A stretch of 39,718 bases of DNA from Rhodobacteraceae bacterium UBA3069. Lineage in GTDB: Bacteria; Pseudomonadota; Alphaproteobacteria; Rhodobacterales; Rhodobacteraceae. A program made the translations under genes and the position numbers. The notes under the pieces were generated by a model that made no database searches, had not been told where the DNA came from, and was given only the letters and a program-made list of their open reading frames with translations. Below, piece by piece: positions 1-8,854 of this stretch. The stretch is taken from assembly GCA_002366795.1 (NCBI GenBank), contig DFBX01000132.1, positions 476-40,193 of the forward strand, in the 5' to 3' direction. How positions within the stretch are numbered: position 1 is the first letter of the stretch; the number at the start of each line of letters is the position of its first letter.

Positions 1-22
1 GCACAGGATTAAGGGCGCGCGC

Positions 23-1060
23 CTAGACGGGGCGCACCATGCCCACGATGTTATAGACGCGGTCCATGATCGGGGCGGCGATGTCGCGGGCGCGGTTTGC
101 GCCGGCGGTCAGGGTGCGGTCAATCTCGGCCGGGTCCTGCATCAGGCGGCCCATTTCCGTGGAAATGGGCGACAGTTTCGCCACCGCCAGATCGGCCAGC
201 ATCGGTTTGAATTCACCGAATTGCTTGCCGCCGACATCGGCCAGCACCTGATCCACACTCATGTCGGCCAGCCCGGCATAGATGTTCACAAGGTTGCGCG
301 CCTCTGGCCGGTCTTCCAGCCCCTTCGCGTCCGAGGGCAGGGCATCGGGGTCGGTCTTGGCCTTGCGGATCTTTTTCGCAATCGTATCGGCATCATCGGT
401 CATGTTGATGCGGCTGGCGTCGGACGGATCGGATTTCGACATCTTCTTGGACCCGTCACGCAGCGACATGACGCGGGTCGCCGCGCCCTGGATCAGCGGT
501 TCGGGCATGGGAAAGAAATCGGTCTCGTAGTCGTGGTTGAACTTGGCGGCGATGTCGCGGGTCAGTTCGACATGCTGTTTCTGGTCCTCGCCCACGGGCA
601 CCTCGGTCGCGTGACACACAAGGATGTCCGCAGCCATCAGCGCCGGGTAGGCAAACAGCCCGAGCGAGGCTTTTTCCGCGTTCTTGCCGGCCTTGTCCTT
701 CCACTGGGTCATGCGGCCCATCCAGCCCATCCGCGCGACACAGTTGAAGATCCAGCCAAGCTGTACATGCTCCGTCACCTGGCTTTGGTTATACAGCATG
801 GATTTCGCGGGGTCCAAACCGGCGGCGATATAGCCCGCGGCCAGTTCGCGCGTCTGGCGGCGCAGGGCGGCGGGGTCTTGCCAGACGGTGATCGCGTGCA
901 TGTCCACCATGCAGTACAGGGTCTCGATCCCCTCTTCCTGCTTGTCCACGAAACGCTTGATCGCGCCAAGATAGTTGCCAAGGGTCAGCCCGCCCGAGGG
1001 CTGGATGCCCGAGAACACGCGCGGTTTGAAATTGGCATTGGGTGCTTGTTCTGTGGACAC
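23..1060 (-). CDS. trpS: Tryptophanyl-tRNA synthetase
   Basis: Class I aminoacyl-tRNA synthetase that charges tRNA-Trp with tryptophan in the cytoplasm. The N-terminal half has the nucleotide-binding signature in the form LTLGNYLGA (HIGH equivalent, here TLGN), and KKMSKSDPS lies near residue 206, which is the KMSKS loop. About 345 residues, the normal length. Two in-frame GTG codons compete as start (1066 and 1060). The GGAG at about 1072 is only 2 nt from the first but about 7 nt from the second, so I chose 1060; the product begins M-STEQAP. The gene stands alone on the minus strand and is divergent from the rhomboid-like gene. Identification is certain; only the exact start is open. Confidence 0.97.
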   Translation of the reverse strand: MSTEQAPNANFKPRVFSGIQPSGGLTLGNYLGAIKRFVDKQEEGIETLYCMVDMHAITVWQDPAALRRQTRELAAGYIAAGLDPAKSMLYNQSQVTEHVQLGWIFNCVARMGWMGRMTQWKDKAGKNAEKASLGLFAYPALMAADILVCHATEVPVGEDQKQHVELTRDIAAKFNHDYETDFFPMPEPLIQGAATRVMSLRDGSKKMSKSDPSDASRINMTDDADTIAKKIRKAKTDPDALPSDAKGLEDRPEARNLVNIYAGLADMSVDQVLADVGGKQFGEFKPMLADLAVAKLSPISTEMGRLMQDPAEIDRTLTAGANRARDIAAPIMDRVYNIVGMVRPV

Positions 1061-1132
1061 TGGCACTCTCCGTCTGGATTTATGGGTGCGGCTGGCTTAC
1101 CCATGGCGCAAACCCCCGTCAAGGAGAGGGCC

Positions 1133-1822
1133 ATGAACAGCCACACCCCCCCCGTCAGCCCGATCAATCCCCTGCCGCCCGTGGTGGTGGCGCTGGTGCT
1201 GATCATGGCCGTGATCGAACTGGCCTTTTCGGCAGGCGCCGCCGGATTGATCGGCGGGCCGACGGCGATCGGCTGGCGATTGGAATATGTGCAGCGGTTT
1301 GCCTTTTCCGGCGATATCTTCGACTGGATGCTGGCGAACGGGATCTATCCGGCGGAACATCTGGTCCGGCTGGTGTCATACCCGTTCGTGAATGCCTCTT
1401 TCACCTCGGCCCTGTTCGGCATCGCCATGCTGGCGGCGCTGGGCAAGTTCGTGGGCGAGGTGCTGGCCGGGTGGGCCGTGCTGGCGGTGTTTGTCGTCTC
1501 TTCGGTCGCGGCGGCGGTGGTTTATGCGGCTATGACCGACAGTCCGGTGCCGCTGGTGGGGCCGTTTCCGGGGGTCTATGGCTTGATCGGGGCGTTTACC
1601 TATCTGATGTGGTTGCGGCTGAAGACGCTGGGAGAGCGGCAGGCGCGCGCCTTTTCGCTGATCGGGTTCCTGATGGGATTGCAGTTGGTTTTCGGGCTTT
1701 TGTTCGGTGGCAACCTGGTCTGGATTGCCGAGCTGGCGGGGTTTGCCGCCGGGTTTGCCCTGTGCATCATTGTGATGCCCGGCGGGTTTGCGCGCCTGCG
1801 CGAGCGTTTGCGCCAGCGGTAG
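1133..1822 (+). CDS. Rhomboid-family membrane protein lacking catalytic residues
   Basis: About 229 residues with roughly six hydrophobic segments and the rhomboid layout: a TM1-loop region containing LVSYPFVNASF (residues 80-90), then TM4 and TM6 helices. Active rhomboids carry GxSG in TM4 and a His in an AHLGG-type TM6 motif. Here the TM4 segment reads GPFPGVYGLIG (143-153), placing Phe145 where the Ser should be, and TM6 reads AELAGFAAG (199-207), placing Glu200 where the His should be. By sequence it is therefore a pseudoprotease and probably binds or traffics membrane clients rather than cutting them (inference). The start ATG has AAGGAGAGGG just upstream. An intergenic repeat follows 8 nt after the stop. 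Confidence 0.85.
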   Translation: MNSHTPPVSPINPLPPVVVALVLIMAVIELAFSAGAAGLIGGPTAIGWRLEYVQRFAFSGDIFDWMLANGIYPAEHLVRLVSYPFVNASFTSALFGIAMLAALGKFVGEVLAGWAVLAVFVVSSVAAAVVYAAMTDSPVPLVGPFPGVYGLIGAFTYLMWLRLKTLGERQARAFSLIGFLMGLQLVFGLLFGGNLVWIAELAGFAAGFALCIIVMPGGFARLRERLRQR

Positions 1823-1830
1823 GGGCGGGC

Positions 1831-1865
1831 GCCTTCGGCGAGAGGTATTTATGGAACAATGAAAG
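1831..1865 (+). repeat. Short intergenic repeat, copy 1
   Basis: Starts 8 nt after the stop of the rhomboid-like gene. It contains a CGCC-TTC-GGCG mini-hairpin (starting one base before the interval), then GGTATTT, a variable triplet and GAACAATGAA. It matches the copy at 17181-17215 at roughly 28 of 35 positions. Both copies sit just past the stop codon of a plus-strand gene. It does not look like a classical terminator because no U run follows the stem directly. Confidence 0.6.
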
Positions 1866-1872
1866 GGCGGGG

Positions 1873-3420
1873 TCAGCGGCTGCCGCGTTTCAGGTTTCTT
1901 TTGAAATCGGACAGTTTGAACGCGCCGATCAATTGGCCGATTCCGAAATAGGCGATTGCGCCAATGGCGACCAGCGCGGTCAGGGCGGCGTAGCGGATGC
2001 CGGGGCTGGCCAGCAGGGGCGAAAGCAGCAATTGCGCGGCCCAAAGGACTGCGCCCATGGCCAGCGAGGCGGCGATGATGCGCCAGATGCGATTGTGGAA
2101 GCGGTCATCGAAGCGGGCGACCTCACCCAGTGGCCGCGTACCCATGTAAAGTAGCCCGACCATGGCCCAGCCAGCGACCGTGGTGGCGATGGCGCAAGCG
2201 ATCCAGCCGATCAGCGGGGCAAGGCCGATGGCCAGCGCGGCGTTCACCACCATGGCGGCGACGGCGTAGCGGAAGGGCGATTTGGTATCCTCGCGCGCGT
2301 AGAACAGCGGTTGCAGGATCTTTTGCAGCACGAAGGACGGCAGGCCCAGCCCGTAGACCATCACGGCCAGCGCGATGGCGGCCACGTCGTCATCGGTCAT
2401 GGCGCCGCGTTGGAACAGCACGGCGACCAGTGGCATGGGGATGACCACCAGCGCCACGGCGGAGGGGATGGTGAGGCCAAGCGACACCTCGGCCGCGCGG
2501 GACAGCGCCTCGCGGGAGCCTTTATCGTCGCCGGATTTCAGGCGGCGCGACAGGTCGGGCAGCAGCACCACGCCGATGGCGATGCCCACAACGCCGAGGG
2601 GCAATTGATACAGCCGGTCAGCGGCGAACAGCCAGCCCACCGCGTGGTCGAAATAGCTGGCGACCTGTTGGCCAACCAGCAGGTTGACCTGCACCACGCC
2701 GCCTGCCAGCGCGGCGGGCACCGCGACCACAACGAGGTGTTTCATGTCAGGCGTCCAGCGCGGGCGGGTCAGTTTCATGTGGAAACCGGCGCGTTTCGCC
2801 GCGATCCAGACCACCGCCAGTTGCGCGATGCCGGCCAGCGGCACCATCCAGATCAGGGCGCGGGCCACGTCCCATCCCATCGTCGCGGCCAGTGCCATGG
2901 CGCTGACCAGCAGGATATTCAGCAGCACCGGCGCGGCGGCGGCGGCGGCAAAGCGGCCAAGTGCGTTCAGCACGCCGGACAGCAACGCGGCCAGCGATAT
3001 GAACAGGATATAGGGAAAGGCGATGCGGCCAAATTCCACCGACAGGGCGAATTGTTCCTGCCCGGCAAAGCCCGAGGCCAGCCCGTAGATCAGCCAAGGC
3101 ATCAGCAATTGCGCCGCCAGCGTCAGCACGATCAGGACCGAGGCCAGCCCTGAAAAGGCCTGGGCGGCAAAGGGTTCGGCATCCTCGCCCGCCTCCACCC
3201 GTTTGGAGAACATCGGCACGAAGGCCATGTTGAACGCGCCCTCGGCGAAGAAGCGGCGGAACATGTTGGGCAGGCGGAAGGCGACCACGTATGCCTCGTA
3301 GGCGGGGCCGGTACCCAGCCATGCAAGGATCATCGCGTCGCGCACAAAGCCCAGAACGCGCGACAGCAGCGTCCAGACGCCGACGGTGACAAAGCCCGAC
3401 AACAGGCGGATCGGTTTCAC
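1873..3420 (-). CDS. murJ: Lipid II flippase MurJ
   Basis: Member of the MurJ/MviN branch of the MOP exporter superfamily, which moves the peptidoglycan precursor lipid II across the inner membrane. 515 residues, the usual length, with about 14 hydrophobic segments and the characteristic N-terminus: LSRVLGFVRD near residue 20, followed by RLPNMFRRFFAEGAFNMAF around 49-67. The start is a GTG at 3420 that overlaps the glnD stop as GTGA, so the gene is translationally coupled to glnD and is the last gene of an lppC-like/glnD/murJ operon. Identification is certain. Confidence 0.97.
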   Translation of the reverse strand: MKPIRLLSGFVTVGVWTLLSRVLGFVRDAMILAWLGTGPAYEAYVVAFRLPNMFRRFFAEGAFNMAFVPMFSKRVEAGEDAEPFAAQAFSGLASVLIVLTLAAQLLMPWLIYGLASGFAGQEQFALSVEFGRIAFPYILFISLAALLSGVLNALGRFAAAAAAPVLLNILLVSAMALAATMGWDVARALIWMVPLAGIAQLAVVWIAAKRAGFHMKLTRPRWTPDMKHLVVVAVPAALAGGVVQVNLLVGQQVASYFDHAVGWLFAADRLYQLPLGVVGIAIGVVLLPDLSRRLKSGDDKGSREALSRAAEVSLGLTIPSAVALVVIPMPLVAVLFQRGAMTDDDVAAIALAVMVYGLGLPSFVLQKILQPLFYAREDTKSPFRYAVAAMVVNAALAIGLAPLIGWIACAIATTVAGWAMVGLLYMGTRPLGEVARFDDRFHNRIWRIIAASLAMGAVLWAAQLLLSPLLASPGIRYAALTALVAIGAIAYFGIGQLIGAFKLSDFKRNLKRGSR

Positions 3421-6230
3421 GACACGGCCCTTTCCGCGCCTTTCTCGATCGCTTCGCGCAGTTTCTTTTCAAGGTGCTTGCGCTTTGATTCCGAATGGAA
3501 TTTCAGGCCGAACATATCCTTGACGTAGAAGCTGTCCACCACCTGTTCGCCATAGGTCGCGATCACGGCGGACGCGATGTAGACGTTGTTCGCCGCCAGG
3601 GTGCGGGTCAGGTCAAACAGCAGGCCGGGGCGGTCGCGGGTGTCCACCTCGATGATGGTGTAGATTTCCGAGCCTTCGTTGTCGAATGTGATGGATGTGG
3701 GCACGCGGAAGGCGCGCTCGCGCTTCTTGATCTTGTCGCGCGATTTCATCGCCTCGGTCGCTACGACCTCTCCCATCAGGGTCTTGCGGATCATCTGGCG
3801 CAGGCGGGGCAGGCGGGCCTCCTCGAAGGGGTGGCCATCGGCATCCTGGATCCAGAACACGGCGGTGGCGTAACCGTCTTTCGACGTATAGGTGCGCGCG
3901 TCCACCACGTTGGCCCCGACCAGTGCCAGCGCACCGGCCAGACGCGAGAAGATGCCCGGGTGATCGACCAGCGCGAAACAGGCGCGGGTGGCGTCGCGGT
4001 CATGGTCGGGGTTCAGGTCGATGCGGATCTCGTCATTTCCCAGCCCCTTCAGCATTCCGGCGAAAATCACGTGGGTGGAGCGGTCCAGACCCTGCCAGTA
4101 GGGCGGGTAATGGCGGTTGGTTTCGGCCCGCAATTCGGCCGCGCTACAATCGGACAGCGCCTCGCGCAGGGCCTTCTTGGCGGCAGAGCCGCGGTTCTCG
4201 CGGTTGACCTCTTCCAGGCCATGTTCCAGCACCTGCGCGGTTTCACGGTGCAGCTGGCGCAGCAGCATGGCCTTCCAGTTGTTCCACACGTCCGGGCCGA
4301 CGCCGCGAATGTCGCAGACGGTCAGCACGGTCAGCAGGTCCAGCCGTTTGCGCGATTTCACTGCCTTGGCGAAGTCGCGCAGGGTGCGGGGGTCGCTGAG
4401 GTCGCGTTTCTGCGCCATGTCGGACATCAGCAGATGATAGCGCACCAGCCATTCCACGGTTTCGGTATCGGCCTTGTTCAGCCCCAGACGCGGCGCGACC
4501 TTGCGGGCGATCTTGGCACCCAGCACGGAATGGTCCTCGTCGCGGCCCTTGCCGATGTCATGCAGCATCAGCGCCACATACAGAACCTTGCGGTTCACGC
4601 CTTCTTCCAGGATGGAGGAGGCGACAGGCAATTCCTCGATCAGCTTGCCCCGCTCGATCTGGGACAGGGTGCGGATGCACTGGATCGTATGTTCGTCCAC
4701 GGTATAGCTGTGATACATGTTGAACTGCATCATCGCCACAATCGGTTCGAATTCGGGGATGAAGGCGGCCAGGACGCCCAGTTCGTTCATCCGGCGCAGG
4801 GCGCGTTCGGGATTGCCGTGTTTCAGAAGCGTATCAAGGAAAATCCGCGCCGCTTCGGGGGTGTTGCGCAGCTTGTCGTCGAACAGGTGCAGGTTGGCCG
4901 TGACCAGACGCATGGCATCGGGGTGGATCAACATGCCGGTGCGCAGCGCCTCTTCGAAGATGCGCAGCAGGTTCAGCGGGTCGGACAGGAACTGTTCCTC
5001 GTTCTCGACCGCGATCCGGTTGTGAATCACCACGTAGCCAGCCTTGACCTTGCGCTTGCGGCGGAAGATGCGTTCCAGCAAGGGTTCGGATTTGACGTGG
5101 ATCGCCTCAAGCTTGGTCAGGAAGATGCGGGTCAGATCGCCCACCGCAGTGGCCTGCCGGAAATAGGCCTGCATGAAATGTTCGACCGCGCGGCGCCCGC
5201 CCTTGTCGACATAGCACATACGTTCGGCCACCTCGACCTGCAGGTCGAAGGTCAGTTGGTCGGTGGCGCGACCGGTCAGGATGTGCAGGTGGCAGCGAAT
5301 GGCCCAGAGGAAATCTTCGGCCTCGATGAAGGTCTGGTATTCGTCACGGGTAAAGACATCCAGCCGGACCAGCTCCTCAACCGTCTGGACGTGGTAGATA
5401 TACTTGGAAATCCAGTAAAGCGATTGCAGGTCGCGCAGCCCGCCCTTGCCTTCTTTAACGTTCGGCTCAACCACGTAACGCTGGCCCTGCCGCTCGTGGC
5501 GGGCGTCGCGTTCGGCCAGCTTTGCCTCGGTGAATTCCTTTTCAGAGCCTTTGAAAAGGTCCGATTGCAGCTTGGCTTCAAGCTCCTCGGCAGGGCCGCG
5601 GGCGCCGCCGATATAGCGGTGTTCCAGAAGGGCGGTGCGGATGGTGAAATCCTCGCCGCCCAGCTTGATGCAATCACGGATGGTGCGGCTGGAATGGCCG
5701 ACTTTCAGCCGCAGATCCCACAGGATATACAGCATCGCCTCGATCACCGATTCCGCCCATGGGCTGATGCGGTTGGGGGACAGGAACAACAGGTCCACAT
5801 CGGAATGCGGGGCCATTTCACCGCGGCCATACCCACCCACGGCGATCACCGACAGATAGTCCAGTTCAACCGGGTTTTCCGGGGGCAGCAGGTGACGCGC
5901 GGCAATGTCGAAGGCCGCCATGACAAGGCAATCGGCCAGCCAAGCATAGGCGCGGGTGACGGGGCGCGCCTTGAAAGGACTGGCGGTGAATGCCTCGGAT
6001 ATGGCGGCATCGCCGGCCTTGCGCGCGGCCAGCAGCACCGGCACCACGGCGGCGCGCGCGCCGTCGCCCTTGGCCAGCGCCTCTTGCAGCGCCGCTGCAA
6101 CTTTGGCCGCATCGAAAATCTGCCCCGGGGGGCAGATCAGCCCGTCGGGCGCATCGGGAAGCGACGGAAGCAGCTGGGAAAGGGCCGGATCAGAAACCGG
6201 CGCCACCGAAGGCTCTTGGGGCAGGGTCAA
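3417..6230 (-). CDS. glnD: PII uridylyltransferase / uridylyl-removing enzyme
   Basis: Bifunctional enzyme that uridylylates and de-uridylylates the PII proteins GlnB/GlnK in response to glutamine, controlling nitrogen assimilation. Domains in order: a nucleotidyltransferase domain with GGYGRGEMAPHSDVDLLF (residues 132-149, metal-binding DVD at 144-146); an HD hydrolase domain with LMLHDIGKGRDEDHS (HD at 557-558); and two C-terminal ACT domains that sense glutamine (DHPGIFSRLAGAL and TRDRPGLLFDLTRTL). 937 residues, the family length. The start appears to be TTG at 6230, preceded at 6 nt by AGGTGG, and lies within the last 41 bp of the upstream lipoprotein gene. The next gene, murJ, overlaps by 4 nt. 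Confidence 0.97.
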   Translation of the reverse strand: MTLPQEPSVAPVSDPALSQLLPSLPDAPDGLICPPGQIFDAAKVAAALQEALAKGDGARAAVVPVLLAARKAGDAAISEAFTASPFKARPVTRAYAWLADCLVMAAFDIAARHLLPPENPVELDYLSVIAVGGYGRGEMAPHSDVDLLFLSPNRISPWAESVIEAMLYILWDLRLKVGHSSRTIRDCIKLGGEDFTIRTALLEHRYIGGARGPAEELEAKLQSDLFKGSEKEFTEAKLAERDARHERQGQRYVVEPNVKEGKGGLRDLQSLYWISKYIYHVQTVEELVRLDVFTRDEYQTFIEAEDFLWAIRCHLHILTGRATDQLTFDLQVEVAERMCYVDKGGRRAVEHFMQAYFRQATAVGDLTRIFLTKLEAIHVKSEPLLERIFRRKRKVKAGYVVIHNRIAVENEEQFLSDPLNLLRIFEEALRTGMLIHPDAMRLVTANLHLFDDKLRNTPEAARIFLDTLLKHGNPERALRRMNELGVLAAFIPEFEPIVAMMQFNMYHSYTVDEHTIQCIRTLSQIERGKLIEELPVASSILEEGVNRKVLYVALMLHDIGKGRDEDHSVLGAKIARKVAPRLGLNKADTETVEWLVRYHLLMSDMAQKRDLSDPRTLRDFAKAVKSRKRLDLLTVLTVCDIRGVGPDVWNNWKAMLLRQLHRETAQVLEHGLEEVNRENRGSAAKKALREALSDCSAAELRAETNRHYPPYWQGLDRSTHVIFAGMLKGLGNDEIRIDLNPDHDRDATRACFALVDHPGIFSRLAGALALVGANVVDARTYTSKDGYATAVFWIQDADGHPFEEARLPRLRQMIRKTLMGEVVATEAMKSRDKIKKRERAFRVPTSITFDNEGSEIYTIIEVDTRDRPGLLFDLTRTLAANNVYIASAVIATYGEQVVDSFYVKDMFGLKFHSESKRKHLEKKLREAIEKGAERAVS

Positions 6231-7377
6231 TCACAACCACCTGTTTGTCTTTGATCTGGGCAACGGCAAGCCCGCGTTCATTGGTGCCGTTGGGGCGCAG
6301 ACGCAGAATGCCGTTCACCCCTTGGAAACCGGCTTTCTGGGTCAGCCCGGCAGTGGTCAGCGCATTGTCGCGGCCCGATTTGACCAGCGCACCAATCGCG
6401 GCAATCCCGTCATAGGCCAACCCGGCCAGCGGGTGCGGCGCGCCCCCGAAAGCGACGTTATAGCGCGACTGGAAGCGTGCGGTCATGTTCGGGTCGGGCA
6501 GGGCGAACCAGCCGCCCTGAACGCCCGGCAGTTCCAGAACCTGCGCGGGAATATCCCAGCGCGACAGGCCGATATACTGGGTCGTGGCGGACGAAAGCCC
6601 CTGTTCCGGCAGCATCTGCGTCAGCAGGGGCAGCGCGCCTGCGGTGTTGGCGGTCAGGAACAGCGCGTCGGCCGATCCGGCGCGCGCGGCTTGCACGATG
6701 TTTGGCGCGGCGGCGACGACGCCCTGCTGGCTCAGCTCGTATCCAACCTTGCCGGCCAGCTGTACGCCGGACCCGGCGATGGCCTGTTCGATCGCCTGTG
6801 CGCCGACCTGTCCGGCCACGTTATTGTCATGGGCCACAAGGATGCGTTTCTTGCCGTTGCGGGCCGCGAATTGCACCAGCCGGTCGGCCGAGTTCTGGTA
6901 GGTCGGGCCAAGGACGAACAGGTTGCCCCCCGCGATGGTGGTGTTGTTCGAAAAGGACAGCACGTTCACGTTTTTCGGGGCCACGGCCACGGCCACGGCA
7001 TTGGCCGATTCGGCATAAAGCGGGCCGATGATGATCTTGGCACCCTCGGCCACGGCCTGAAGCCCTGCCTCTTGCGCGCGGGCCGGATTGCCCGCAGTTC
7101 CATAGACGCGCAGATCGACCTTCACGCCCTCAAGATCGGAAATCGCCAGCCGGGCCGCGTTTTCAAAGTTCTTGGCCAGCAGGTCATCACCGCTGTTGCC
7201 GCTGCCACGCGGCACCAGAAGGGCCACCGCAACAGGCGCGGCGGGGTCGATTGTTTGACCGGAATTGCCCCCGACAGGGCCAAGCGATATGGGTTCACAC
7301 GCGGCCAGCAAAAGGGCCGAGAACAAAATGGTTAAACGGGCAATCAGCTTGCGGGCTGGTGTCAAAACGGCAAACAT
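6190..7377 (-). CDS. LppC/LpoA-type lipoprotein, penicillin-binding protein activator
   Basis: 395-residue lipoprotein. The N-terminus has a basic region, a hydrophobic stretch and the lipobox LLLAAC followed by Glu, so it should be diacylated and exported. The body is a periplasmic-binding-protein fold with alternating beta/alpha segments, such as KIIIGPLYAESANAVA and KKRILVAHDNN. This matches the LppC (LpoA C-terminal) family, which in enterobacteria activates PBP1A; in alphaproteobacteria the partner is less clear. The role in peptidoglycan synthesis is supported by linkage to murJ. The gene is divergent from rsmI with about 88 bp between start codons. Start chosen as the ATG at 7377 because it gives a proper signal peptide; longer in-frame reading would destroy it. 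Confidence 0.85.
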   Translation of the reverse strand: MFAVLTPARKLIARLTILFSALLLAACEPISLGPVGGNSGQTIDPAAPVAVALLVPRGSGNSGDDLLAKNFENAARLAISDLEGVKVDLRVYGTAGNPARAQEAGLQAVAEGAKIIIGPLYAESANAVAVAVAPKNVNVLSFSNNTTIAGGNLFVLGPTYQNSADRLVQFAARNGKKRILVAHDNNVAGQVGAQAIEQAIAGSGVQLAGKVGYELSQQGVVAAAPNIVQAARAGSADALFLTANTAGALPLLTQMLPEQGLSSATTQYIGLSRWDIPAQVLELPGVQGGWFALPDPNMTARFQSRYNVAFGGAPHPLAGLAYDGIAAIGALVKSGRDNALTTAGLTQKAGFQGVNGILRLRPNGTNERGLAVAQIKDKQVVVIDPAPRAFGGAGF

Positions 7378-7465
7378 GGCTGGCGGCAACTCCCCTAGGG
7401 TCCGGCACCCCGTTCTGGGGGCTGGTTGTCGGGGGCGATAATAAACACCTGATAAGGCGGGTCCA

Positions 7466-8326
7466 GTGCAGAATCCGGAAACAACCAAACTCGGCGGCGG
7501 ACTGTATCTTGTGTCGGTCCCGATCGGCGCGGCGCGCGATATCACGCTGAGGGCGCTGGATATCCTTGCCTCGGCAGATGTGATCGCGGCCGAGGACACC
7601 CGCTCGATGCGCCGCCTGATGGAAATTCACGGGATCGCGTTGGGCGACCGCCCGCTGGTGGCCTATCACGACCATAACGGCGCCAAGATGCGGCCGAGGC
7701 TGTTGGAGTGGCTGGCAGAGGGTAAATCCCTGGCCTATGCCTCCGAGGCGGGAACGCCGCTGGTGGCCGACCCAGGGTTCGACCTGGCCCGTGCGGCAAG
7801 GGCCGAAGGGCTGATGGTGACAGCTGCGCCGGGGGCCTCGGCGGTGCTGACAGCGCTGGCGATCGGCGGTCTGCCAACGGACAAGTTCCTGTTCGCGGGG
7901 TTCCTGCCCAATGCCTCGGGCCAGCGGAAAACCGCGCTGAAAGACCTGGCAAACGTGCCCGCTACGCTGGTGTTCTACGAATCGCCGAAACGGGTGGCAG
8001 CCATGCTGCGCGATGCGGCGGCGGTGCTGGGCGGCGAACGCGAGGCGGCGCTGTGCCGCGAGTTGACCAAAAAATTCGAAGAGGTCCTGCGCGGCACGCT
8101 GGACGAATTGGCAGAACAAGCCGCCGAACGCAGCCTTAAGGGCGAGATGGTCGTGCTGATTGATCGTGCGCATTTACCAACCATAAACCCGGATGATGTA
8201 GACAAGATGCTGAAAGATGCGCTGGCCAATGGATCGGTGCGCGATGCTGCCGATGCGGTGGCAGCGGCCACCGGTCTGCCGCGCCGCGATATTTATCAGG
8301 CCGCCTTGCGTCTTTCGCGTGATTGA
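7466..8326 (+). CDS. rsmI: 16S rRNA (cytidine-1402-2'-O)-methyltransferase
   Basis: Tetrapyrrole-methylase-fold enzyme that 2'-O-methylates C1402 of 16S rRNA. Signature stretches are GLYLVSVPIGAARDITLRAL at the N-terminus, AAEDTRSMRRLM, then YASEAGTPLVADPGFDLARAA and PGASAVLTALAIGGLPTDKF, all typical of RsmI/YraL. 286 residues, the normal length. The start is GTG at 7466 with AAGGCGG upstream. The next gene, yraN, follows after 21 nt, the usual rsmI-yraN pairing; it is transcribed divergently from the LppC-type lipoprotein gene, which is also a common arrangement. Confidence 0.96.
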   Translation: MQNPETTKLGGGLYLVSVPIGAARDITLRALDILASADVIAAEDTRSMRRLMEIHGIALGDRPLVAYHDHNGAKMRPRLLEWLAEGKSLAYASEAGTPLVADPGFDLARAARAEGLMVTAAPGASAVLTALAIGGLPTDKFLFAGFLPNASGQRKTALKDLANVPATLVFYESPKRVAAMLRDAAAVLGGEREAALCRELTKKFEEVLRGTLDELAEQAAERSLKGEMVVLIDRAHLPTINPDDVDKMLKDALANGSVRDAADAVAAATGLPRRDIYQAALRLSRD

Positions 8327-8347
8327 AACCTGAAACGGCGGGGCCGC

Positions 8348-8797
8348 ATGTCCTATCATTCGCAGATGGAATTCGATTTTGCAGCGCCTGCTTTGCCAGC
8401 CGCGGCGCCGCGCCCCGTGTCGGCACGCCATCATCGTGGCCGCACCAACCAATTGGCCGGCGCTGCGGCGGAACAGTCTGTCGCGCGTGACTATGTCCGG
8501 CGCGGATACCGTCTGCTTGAACAGCGGTGGCGTGGAAAAGGCGGTGAAATCGACCTGATTTTCGCGCCCTGTGGCGATGATAGTGCCCGCATCTGCGTTG
8601 AGGTTAAGAAAAGCAGCAGTTTCGAAAAGGCGCTGACCTATCTGCGCCCGCGCCAGGTTTCCCGCATCCTGATGGCGGGCGCTGAATATCAGGGTTTATG
8701 CCCCAAAGGGTCTTTGACGCCGACCCGTTTCGATTTGGCCGTGGTCAATATGCACGGCGAAGTGAAGGTTTTGGAAAACGCCTTCGGCCATTTCTGA
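8348..8797 (+). CDS. yraN: YraN / UPF0102 nuclease-fold protein
   Basis: 149 residues, longer than the roughly 120 usual for UPF0102 because of an N-terminal Ala/Pro-rich extension of about 30 residues. The core has the family pattern GxxAE (GAAAEQSVARDYVRRGY), then QRWRGKGGEIDLI and CVEVKKSS, a restriction-endonuclease-like (Holliday-junction-resolvase-like) fold with the acidic/lysine cluster of a putative metal site. The biochemical function in bacteria is not established. It sits between rsmI and gshB, a conserved order in this family of bacteria. Confidence 0.92.
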   Translation: MSYHSQMEFDFAAPALPAAAPRPVSARHHRGRTNQLAGAAAEQSVARDYVRRGYRLLEQRWRGKGGEIDLIFAPCGDDSARICVEVKKSSSFEKALTYLRPRQVSRILMAGAEYQGLCPKGSLTPTRFDLAVVNMHGEVKVLENAFGHF

Positions 8798-8854
8798 TTT
8801 GCCCTCTGTGGCCGGTTGCGCCATATAAGGATCACGCAAACGGAGTGATCCCGC

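Noticed and set aside
3495..6254. A 919-codon open frame on the plus strand opposite glnD
   Set aside because: It mirrors the glnD frame; long antisense frames are common in GC-rich genes. Its composition (rich in His, Gln, Gly) is unlike a protein and it has no recognisable domain.
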